This document shows positions 7,640 through 12,443 of a stretch of DNA of 16,562 bases, piece after piece. Origin of the DNA: CAYGVX01 sp964544285 (lineage in GTDB: Archaea > Thermoproteota > Bathyarchaeia > Bathyarchaeales > SOJC01); contig CAZJAQ010000028.1 of the NCBI GenBank assembly GCA_964544285.1, positions 1 to 16,562 on the forward strand, in the 5' to 3' direction. The position numbers were made by a program, and so were the translations under genes. Positions within the stretch are counted from its first letter, which is position 1, and each line of letters opens with the position of its first letter. The notes beneath the pieces were generated by a model. The model did not search any database and had not been told where the DNA came from. It was given only the letters and a program-made list of their open reading frames with translations.

Positions 7640-8080
7640 GTGATTGACGAGACGGATGTCAAGATATTGGAGTTGTTGCTGGGGGATGCGAGGCTTTCGA
7701 GTCGGCAGGTTGCGAGGCGGCTCGATGTTTCGGTGGGCACGGTCTTGGGTAGGATCAAGCGGATGGAGAGGGCGGGAATAATCAAGGGGTATTCGGCGGT
7801 TTTGGATCATGAGAAGCTTGGTTTTGAGTTGACGGTTGTGACGGAGATCGTGGTGTCGAAGGGTAAGCTTCTGGAGATGGAGAGGGAGATTGCTAAGTGG
7901 CCTAATGTTTGCTGTGTTTACGATGTGACGGGGCAGACTGACGCTTTCGTTATTGCCAAGTTTCGTAGTCGGGAGGAGTTGAGTGGGTTTACGAAGCGTT
8001 TGTTGTCGTTGCCCTTGGTGGAGCGTACGAATACGCATGTGGTGTTGACGACGGTGAAGGAAAGCTTAAACGTGCTTTGA
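7640..8080 (+). CDS. Lrp/AsnC-family transcriptional regulator
   Basis: This 146-residue DNA-binding protein has an N-terminal winged helix-turn-helix (about 2-52, typical IDETDVKILELLL opening, recognition region VSVGTVLGRIKRMERAGII). A C-terminal RAM ligand-binding domain (about 64-146) has the effector-loop motif GQTDAF (98-103). Such proteins form dimers and octamers and respond to amino acids. I chose GTG at 7640 because GGAGGTG (7627-7633) is 6 nt upstream and the family normally starts at IDETD; a longer frame from 7598 would add 14 unlikely residues. It is divergent from glnA, across 140 bp holding an inverted repeat. Control of glnA/guaA and of itself is a reasonable inference; the ligand, perhaps glutamine, is unknown. 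Confidence 0.92.
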   Translation: MIDETDVKILELLLGDARLSSRQVARRLDVSVGTVLGRIKRMERAGIIKGYSAVLDHEKLGFELTVVTEIVVSKGKLLEMEREIAKWPNVCCVYDVTGQTDAFVIAKFRSREELSGFTKRLLSLPLVERTNTHVVLTTVKESLNVL

Positions 8081-8129
8081 GGCTTTGCTGGTTGGTTTTG
8101 CTTGTTCTCTGCGCCTAGACTAGACCGTC

Positions 8130-9236
8130 CTAATAGGCTCCAATATCTGCTGAGGAGTTGGGAATTATTTTTTTCTTGCGGAGCACAATTGCTAACGACA
8201 TTGTTGCCATGAGAGATATTAGGACGATGGGTTGTTGAATTTCTGGGATTAGTGGGTAGCGGTCTCGGTTATTTTCGTCGATGTGGTAGGGCGTGTCCCA
8301 TATGCCTGAATCGTCTATCTCTTCGGCGTCTGGGTATCTTTCTTCGTAGTCGCTCCAATAGTTTCCACCCGAAGGATAGCTGTTGTCCCATGTATTCGCT
8401 AAGCCAGAAACTGCTTGATTTGTGTTGTTGATGAAATTGTTGCGGTAGATTAGGTTGTCAGCGGAATAGTCAAGATGGATGCCGTATTCGTTGTGCATTA
8501 TGGTGTTGAAGGAGAAGGTGTTGCTGTCTGAGGATAAGAGGAAAAATCCGTACTTGTTGTCTGTAACGTTGTTGTTCGAAAGCGTGTTATTGCCGTGAAC
8601 GGTGAGTTTGATTCCATACCAGACGCTGTTTGTGATTGTGTTGTTTTGGACTATGTTGTTTGAGGAGCCATATAGTAATATTCCGACGTCATTGCTTCTG
8701 GCGATGTTACATGAAAGTGTGTTATCCATCGAGTCCTCAAGTTGGATTCCACTCCGAGTGTTGTTTATGAGGAAGTTGCCGGAAATTGTGTTGTCGTTGG
8801 ATAGGTAGAGTTCGATTCCCCATGAACTGGTGTACGTGATAGTGTTATTACGAATCGTGTTGTTGCTGGCTTCTTCGAGAAAGATTCCAGCTTCAAAAAG
8901 TGTGATTCTTGTGTTTTTTACTGTAACGTTGCTTCTTCCTGTTAGGTCTATCCCTCTGGAGTTGGATGCTCCTGTTCCTCGGAGAGTGTAGCCTGCGCCG
9001 TCGATTATGATGTTATCTCTTTGAACGATGATGGAGTCATTGATGTCGTCTGTGAAAGTGTAAATAGCGTTGTTAGTGTTCGAGATAGGTGCGTCTGAGG
9101 GATCAACATCTCCGTCAGCTTTAATGTATATGGTTTCGTTTGCCCCCACTTTCTGGACTCTGAACGCCAAGCTTAACGCAAGAATAAGGATACAAAGGGA
9201 AGTCGACAGCAGAGCAAGCCTTTTCTTCATAGCCAT
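8130..9236 (-). CDS. Secreted NosD-like right-handed beta-helix protein with C-terminal anchor
   Basis: This 368-residue extracellular protein has a signal peptide (about 1-32) and a NosD/pectate-lyase-like parallel beta-helix (about 60-290) built from repeated NNTI-x-N, GI-x-L and SNNT-type rungs. A segment with NYWSDY and WDTPYHIDENNRDRYPL follows, which commonly ends this archaeal domain. One membrane segment (about 337-352) and an RKKK tail close it. The stretch IPEIQQP before the membrane segment loosely resembles PEF-CTERM sorting signals, but this is not a clear match. About ten or more N-glycosylation sequons are present. No catalytic residues can be named, so function is unknown; polysaccharide binding or S-layer association is possible. 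The start is ATG at 9236 (second ATG at 9230). TATA-like CTAATAAAAA at 9260-9269 predicts a leaderless transcript. Confidence 0.87.
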   Translation of the reverse strand: MAMKKRLALLSTSLCILILALSLAFRVQKVGANETIYIKADGDVDPSDAPISNTNNAIYTFTDDINDSIIVQRDNIIIDGAGYTLRGTGASNSRGIDLTGRSNVTVKNTRITLFEAGIFLEEASNNTIRNNTITYTSSWGIELYLSNDNTISGNFLINNTRSGIQLEDSMDNTLSCNIARSNDVGILLYGSSNNIVQNNTITNSVWYGIKLTVHGNNTLSNNNVTDNKYGFFLLSSDSNTFSFNTIMHNEYGIHLDYSADNLIYRNNFINNTNQAVSGLANTWDNSYPSGGNYWSDYEERYPDAEEIDDSGIWDTPYHIDENNRDRYPLIPEIQQPIVLISLMATMSLAIVLRKKKIIPNSSADIGAY

Positions 9237-9296
9237 CGTTGATTATGTCTTCTGCACAGTTTTTATTAGTTGTGTAAGGGCTTGCGGAGTCTAAGG

Positions 9297-9306
9297 CTAA
9301 ATAAAC
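9297..9306 (+). promoter_or_regulatory. TATA box for primase gene
   Basis: CTAAATAAAC lies about 27 nt upstream of a predicted start near 9327. The leader of about 19 nt contains GGTGGGTG (9332-9339), 6 nt before the ATG at 9346. The NosD-like gene fires the other way from the same 109-bp gap. Confidence 0.45.
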
Positions 9307-9345
9307 GTTAGAGTTCTAATGTCTTTGGCGTGGTGGGTGTAGAGG

Positions 9346-10122
9346 ATGAAACGTTACGCTTTGCCTGCAGGCATGCGTTATGCTACTTTGTCTGAGCGTG
9401 AATCGTTTTATCTCGAGGAGTTTAACCTGAAGAAGGTTGAGGGCTGGTTCGACTGGGCAGAGGGTGTTGGGAGGGTTGTGTTTGCGGTTATTATGGGGCG
9501 GCATACTGGGATTTTTCCAGAGAAGTACCGTGAGGATGCGGGCACGACTGTTTTGATCGACGAGTACGATGACTTGGAGGATGTAAGGTTGGAGGTTTTG
9601 GATTTTCTTCCAGAATCGGTCTATTATGACCGAAACCTGTACGATGAGAAGGGGCGTGTCTTGGGGCAGGAGTTAGCCTTCGACGTTGACCCAGAGAATT
9701 TCGTGTGTCCCGTTCATGGGACTTTGGCGGACAAGATGAGGAGGGGGCAGGGTTTGGGGTTCTGCGAGTTAGAGCTGAACATGGCGAAGGATGAGACGGC
9801 TAGGCTGTTTGAGTGGCTGGAGCGGTTGTTTTCCAACATGTGTATCGTCTATTCTGGTAGGGGTTTTCATGTTCATGTTTTGGATGGTGATGCTCTGTGG
9901 TGGAGTAGGCAGAAGAGGGCGGGGCTGGCTAAAAGGTTGAAGAGCGAAGGTTTTCGTGTTGATGCGTGGGTTACTTCTGGCGGGATGCGGTTGATTCGCT
10001 TGCCCTACAGTCTGCATGGTATGGTTTCTCGCATAGTTTTGCCACTCACTATTGAAGAGTTGGCGAGTTTTAACCCTGTCACTAATGGGCGATGCTTGCC
10101 CAAGTTTCTGCGTAACCCTTAG
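9346..10122 (+). CDS. priS: DNA primase small (catalytic) subunit, short form
   Basis: This 258-residue archaeo-eukaryotic primase synthesises RNA/DNA primers, normally with PriL, which is not in this window. The three catalytic aspartates are visible: Asp113 and Asp115 in ELAFDVD, and Asp206 in VDAWVTSGG, which aligns by eye with the third aspartate of human PRIM1 (LDINVSKG). The nucleotide-binding SGRGFHVHV (170-178) and RLIRLPYSLHG (215-225) are intact. Putative zinc-site residues are Cys121, His124 and Cys140; a fourth ligand is not obvious. The protein ends soon after the SLHG motif and is about 90 residues shorter than well-known archaeal PriS of about 350, so peripheral parts are missing while the core is complete. 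ATG at 9346 is supported by GGTGGGTG 6 nt upstream. It converges with the micro-ORF at 10140. Confidence 0.93.
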   Translation: MKRYALPAGMRYATLSERESFYLEEFNLKKVEGWFDWAEGVGRVVFAVIMGRHTGIFPEKYREDAGTTVLIDEYDDLEDVRLEVLDFLPESVYYDRNLYDEKGRVLGQELAFDVDPENFVCPVHGTLADKMRRGQGLGFCELELNMAKDETARLFEWLERLFSNMCIVYSGRGFHVHVLDGDALWWSRQKRAGLAKRLKSEGFRVDAWVTSGGMRLIRLPYSLHGMVSRIVLPLTIEELASFNPVTNGRCLPKFLRNP

Positions 10123-10139
10123 AACCAGCTTATTGAGAG

Positions 10140-10226
10140 TTAGCAGCTTTTCTTCTTGACTTCTTTAGCCTTCTTTTCCTTCTTCTTGTAGTAGTAGGCT
10201 TTTTTCTTCTTTTCAGCTTCTGCCAT
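10140..10226 (-). CDS. Lysine-rich 28-residue micro-protein (putative)
   Basis: A short complete frame encodes 28 residues, of which 13 are lysine and 4 glutamate. It has a Tyr-Tyr-Tyr run at 11-13 and ends in Lys-Lys-Lys-Ser-Cys. It starts with ATG at 10226, with GGGG about 6 nt upstream and an A/T-rich AATATTTATC (10261-10270) at promoter distance. It fills the gap between priS (17 nt away, convergent) and the divergent tRNA-Ala promoter. The highly regular codons (AAG/AAA, TAC, GAA, GCT) look like a coding sequence rather than noise. I do not recognise a family; a nucleic-acid-binding or ribosome-associated peptide is a guess from its charge. Confidence 0.55.
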   Translation of the reverse strand: MAEAEKKKKAYYYKKKEKKAKEVKKKSC

Positions 10227-10290
10227 TTGCGAACCCCAGCTTAAGCTTGTTCTGTTTTTGGATAAATATTTTGTTGTTCCCGCTTGTTGA

Positions 10291-10304
10291 GAAAAGGCTT
10301 AAAC
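10291..10304 (+). promoter_or_regulatory. BRE/TATA-like promoter for tRNA-Ala
   Basis: The purine-rich GAAAAG (10291-10296, BRE-like) runs into GCTTAAAC (10297-10304, TATA-like). A start about 25 nt downstream of the TATA centre, near 10325, leaves a 5' leader of about 16 nt before the tRNA. Confidence 0.45.
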
Positions 10305-10340
10305 GAGTCTTGCCCTATTCCTATCATTGCCGCGTAGGAT

Positions 10341-10418
10341 GGGCGGGTAGATCAGTTTGGAATGATCGCCACGTTGGCATCGTGGAGGCCGCGGGTTCAA
10401 ATCCCGCCCCGTCCACCA
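10341..10418 (+). tRNA. tRNA-Ala (anticodon GGC), CCA encoded
   Basis: The cloverleaf folds fully. The acceptor stem is GGGCGGG/CCCGTCC, with the G3:U70 wobble that identifies alanine tRNAs. The D stem is GATC/GATC, the anticodon stem CCACG/CGTGG with loop TTGGCAT (anticodon GGC, reading GCC/GCU), and the T stem GCGGG/CCCGC with loop TTCAAAT. The discriminator is A at 10415, and the CCA tail (10416-10418) is encoded in the DNA. No intron is present. Confidence 0.97.
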
Positions 10419-10423
10419 CGAAG

Positions 10424-10432
10424 CATTTTTAA
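10424..10432 (+). terminator. Poly-T terminator after tRNA-Ala
   Basis: A run of five T residues (10426-10430) follows the tRNA 3' end by 7 nt, without need for a hairpin, which is how archaeal RNA polymerase commonly terminates. Confidence 0.45.
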
Positions 10433-10536
10433 AAGATTACGGTGAACCCAGAGGTCAGTTCGCCATTTTCAAAAGCCATAAAGCTGGAAACAGAAGAACA
10501 GAACAGTAAAAACCCTTGTTTAAAGCGTGAACGAGA

Positions 10537-10713
10537 ATGAAAAACAGATACAGAATTCACAAATTCGACTACAAGGTAATGATAGATGCAGATAAACTGG
10601 AGACATTCCTTAACAGCCTAGAAGGAGAGGTCATATCAATCTTTCCAAATGTTACAAGCAGAACCTACGAGTATTCCGTGGTGGACTATCTCCTAATAGT
10701 CGAAAAGCTGTGA
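10537..10713 (+). CDS. Small 58-residue protein of unknown function
   Basis: A complete frame starts at ATG 10537 and ends with TGA at 10711-10713. The product reads like a folded alpha/beta protein: basic N-terminus (MKNRYRIHKFDYKV), then DADKLETFLNSLEGEVISI, then a loop PNVTSRTYEYS and a hydrophobic strand VVDYLLIVEKL at the end. The alternation of hydrophobic residues and the EGEVISI-x-PNV and DYLLIVEK stretches are reminiscent of small conserved hypothetical proteins in uncultured archaea, but I cannot name a family. TATA-like stretches lie at about 10506-10513 and 10518-10525. An ATG at 10576 is an alternative start. It stands alone between tRNA-Ala and the TPR gene. Confidence 0.7.
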   Translation: MKNRYRIHKFDYKVMIDADKLETFLNSLEGEVISIFPNVTSRTYEYSVVDYLLIVEKL

Positions 10714-10753
10714 AGATGTCAAGAATAGCAGTTTGCGTGCGGGACCACCCTTC

Positions 10754-10768
10754 GGAAAGGATATAAAC
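10754..10768 (+). promoter_or_regulatory. BRE/TATA promoter of the TPR-like gene
   Basis: GGAAAGG (10754-10760, BRE-like) directly precedes ATATAAAC (10761-10768), a strong archaeal TATA box. The predicted start near 10788 gives a leader of about 15 nt that contains GGGTGAT (10793-10799), just before the TTG start at 10803. Confidence 0.6.
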
Positions 10769-10802
10769 TCATTATAACAAATCGGGCAATGCGGGTGATA
10801 GA

Positions 10803-11267
10803 TTGACCGAAGAAAAGAAATACACAGAGAAAGAAGCTCACAAGAAATTCGCAGTCGACCTATTCAACCTCGTCTGGAACCTCATGGACAAAAAAGACAG
10901 AACAAAAGAAGAAGACGACAAGATGGTCCACGCAGCCCACGCCTCCCGCTACCACTGGGGCGAAATCGGCACACCCCTAGAACTCGAACGAGGCGAATGG
11001 CAAATCTCCAGAGCATACTCAACCCTCAACCGACCCCAACAAGCACTCTACCACGCCAAAAGATGCCTAGAAACCTGCCAAACCAACAACATCAAAGACT
11101 TCGACATCGCATTCGCCTACGAAGCCATAGCACGAGCCCACGCAATAGCAGGACAAAAATCAGAATGCGAAAAATACCTCAAGCTGGCAAGAGAAGCTGG
11201 CGAACAAATCAAAGAAAAAGGAGACAGGAACTACTTCTTCAGCGAACTCAAGGCAATCAACATCTAA
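10803..11267 (+). CDS. TPR-like helical protein of unknown function
   Basis: The 154-residue soluble protein is predicted all-helical. Two TPR-like helix pairs are visible (about 65-98 with RAYSTLNRPQQALYHAKRCLE, and 104-137 with AYEAIARAHAIAGQKSECEKYLKLA). The N-terminal part carries AHKKFAVDLFNLVWNL (12-27) and the well-conserved-looking MVHAAHASRYHW (41-52). This arrangement matches a widespread conserved hypothetical protein in bacteria and archaea as I recall it; role unknown, probably protein-protein contacts. TTG at 10803 is chosen because GGGTGAT lies 3-4 nt before it and no ATG is near. Its codons end mostly in C or A, unlike priS on the same strand. It converges with the NUDIX gene across 40 nt. 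Confidence 0.85.
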   Translation: MTEEKKYTEKEAHKKFAVDLFNLVWNLMDKKDRTKEEDDKMVHAAHASRYHWGEIGTPLELERGEWQISRAYSTLNRPQQALYHAKRCLETCQTNNIKDFDIAFAYEAIARAHAIAGQKSECEKYLKLAREAGEQIKEKGDRNYFFSELKAINI

Positions 11268-11307
11268 AAGAGCCGAAACAACGCACAGAATCTCTCTGAG
11301 GCGTTCC

Positions 11308-11721
11308 CTAAACAGGCTTTCGCACCTTCATCATCGTTTGTCTATCAACTTCTAAACTCAGATTCTCAATGTTGTTTTCCCAAAAAATCTTTTGAGCTGA
11401 CTTGCATACAGGTTCCCCTTCATAGCTGGTAACAAGAAAACAGTGGGCACGTTGTCTCTCGCCGTTACTCGCAACGTAAAAACTCTCACCCACAAACCTA
11501 AACCCCCTCACCTCGATACCCAACTCCTCACGCATCTCCCTCCTCAAAGCCTCCTCCCAGCCCTCACCAGCCCTAACATGCCCACCAGGCAAACAGACGA
11601 TACCCGGGTCAACCTTTTCATCCAGCCTGCGGCGCTCAACCAAAAACTTGTCTCCACGCAAGATTATACCAACAACGACATCAACGTCTGCCAAAGCATA
11701 CCCTCCTATATCTTTACTCAT
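11308..11721 (-). CDS. NUDIX hydrolase
   Basis: This 137-residue pyrophosphohydrolase acts on nucleoside diphosphates linked to another group; the substrate is not predictable. The complete NUDIX box G-x5-E-x7-RE-x2-EE-x-G spans residues 47-68 (GHVRAGEGWEEALRREMREELG), with metal-binding glutamates Glu62, Glu65 and Glu66. The preceding strand VDVVVGIILRGDKFLVERRR is typical. I start it at ATG 11721. The same frame is open to 11844, but the extra 41 residues are unusual, overlap the divergent membrane-protein gene and precede the normal family start. An A/T-rich box at 11738-11747 sits at TATA distance, so the transcript may be leaderless. The coding strand is G-rich, unlike the A/C-rich plus-strand genes on both sides. 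Confidence 0.9.
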   Translation of the reverse strand: MSKDIGGYALADVDVVVGIILRGDKFLVERRRLDEKVDPGIVCLPGGHVRAGEGWEEALRREMREELGIEVRGFRFVGESFYVASNGERQRAHCFLVTSYEGEPVCKSAQKIFWENNIENLSLEVDRQTMMKVRKPV

Positions 11722-11737
11722 CCAAACCTTGAACAAA

Positions 11738-11747
11738 AAATATAAAG
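11738..11747. promoter_or_regulatory. A/T box that may serve divergent NUDIX and membrane-protein genes
   Basis: The plus strand reads AAATATAAAG and the minus strand CTTTATATTT. On the plus strand it is 53 nt before the membrane-protein start; on the minus strand it is 17-26 nt before the NUDIX ATG. One quasi-symmetrical TATA element could therefore direct both transcripts, as archaeal TATA boxes are only weakly directional without a BRE. Confidence 0.4.
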
Positions 11748-11799
11748 TAAACACCCGTAAATGACTAACGGAGCCTGAGAATAAGAGGGGAGTTTTAGG

Positions 11800-12216
11800 T
11801 TGCTCGGAAAAGAAAAAGAAAAGAAAGCAGACATCCTCGTGCAAGGCACCGTAGCCATCGCCGCAGGAATCATAATACTAGCCTCCCTGTGTCTACCCTG
11901 GCTCGACCAAGGAAACACCATCTTCACGTTAATACGGGTCAGAAACCCCGCTCTAGCCGCCATCCTAACCCTCATCCTCCTCGCAGTCCTAACAATCTTC
12001 GGCGGCGCCATACACATAACAGGCTACAAGATTGGAATACAAATCACGACCATCGCCTCAATCACAGCCTTCTTCATCACCATCCTAGTGATAATCACCA
12101 CCATCGCCAACGCAGACAACGTCGAAGGAAGAACCCTTAACCTCCTAATCGGACCCTGGGTAGCGGCTGCAGGAGCAATCTTCGGCGCCATCAGCTCAAA
12201 ACTCGAACGAAAATAA
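11800..12216 (+). CDS. Small membrane protein with four predicted TM helices
   Basis: The 138-residue protein has a short charged N-terminus (MLGKEKEKKAD), four hydrophobic helices (about 13-33, 50-70, 79-102 and 113-132) and a basic C-terminal end (KLERK). Both ends are expected in the cytoplasm. The helices are rich in Ile, Ala and Thr; a Pro-Trp (33-34) follows helix 1 and a Gly-Pro-Trp (118-120) lies in helix 4. I recognise no family. The start is TTG at 11800, supported by GAGGGGAG (11785-11792) 7 nt upstream and TATA-like ATATAAAG (11740-11747). Codons end very often in C (ATC, CTC, ACC), in keeping with the C-rich plus strand of this region. Confidence 0.75.
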   Translation: MLGKEKEKKADILVQGTVAIAAGIIILASLCLPWLDQGNTIFTLIRVRNPALAAILTLILLAVLTIFGGAIHITGYKIGIQITTIASITAFFITILVIITTIANADNVEGRTLNLLIGPWVAAAGAIFGAISSKLERK

Positions 12217-12314
12217 CCGAAACAACCTCAACCGCGAAGCTGATAATCACTCGACCACGCCGCTAAACATGTAAATCTAAAATACCCTAAACCCAACTAA
12301 TACGAGGGAAGCCT

Positions 12315-12434
12315 ATGAGCGGAAGCATGCGGGGCGAAGCACGGGAAAAAAGACCCAAGCCCCTGACCAAGAAGGAAAGAATGGAGAAGAAAAAGAAAAG
12401 AAAGCTTGCTAGGCAGCAAAAACAGAGCATGTAG
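12315..12434 (+). CDS. Very basic 39-residue protein (putative)
   Basis: A complete short frame runs from ATG 12315 to TAG at 12432-12434. It encodes 39 residues with 10 Lys and 6 Arg, including EKKKKRKLARQQKQ near the end. A clear ribosome site GAGGGA (12304-12309) lies 5 nt before the ATG, and a TATA-like ATCTAAAATACC (about 12275-12286) is at the right distance. The stop is 9 nt from the convergent stop of the acyl-CoA synthetase gene. The predicted peptide is helical and strongly cationic, so nucleic-acid or ribosome binding is plausible but unproven. No family is recognised. Confidence 0.6.
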   Translation: MSGSMRGEAREKRPKPLTKKERMEKKKKRKLARQQKQSM

Positions 12435-12443
12435 ACAGCGAGC

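Noticed and set aside
7574..8038. 154-codon minus-strand frame opposite the Lrp gene
   Set aside because: Low-complexity Arg/Pro/His/Asn translation typical of an antisense shadow in a G-rich gene.
10123..10800. Replication origin or terminus at the composition switch
   Set aside because: The skew changes sign again within about 3 kb and no origin-box repeats or Cdc6/Orc1 gene are visible, so a replication landmark is not supported.
11722..11844. N-terminal extension of the NUDIX protein
   Set aside because: It adds 41 residues with a phenylalanine run, overlaps the divergent membrane-protein gene and its promoter, and is not typical of the family.
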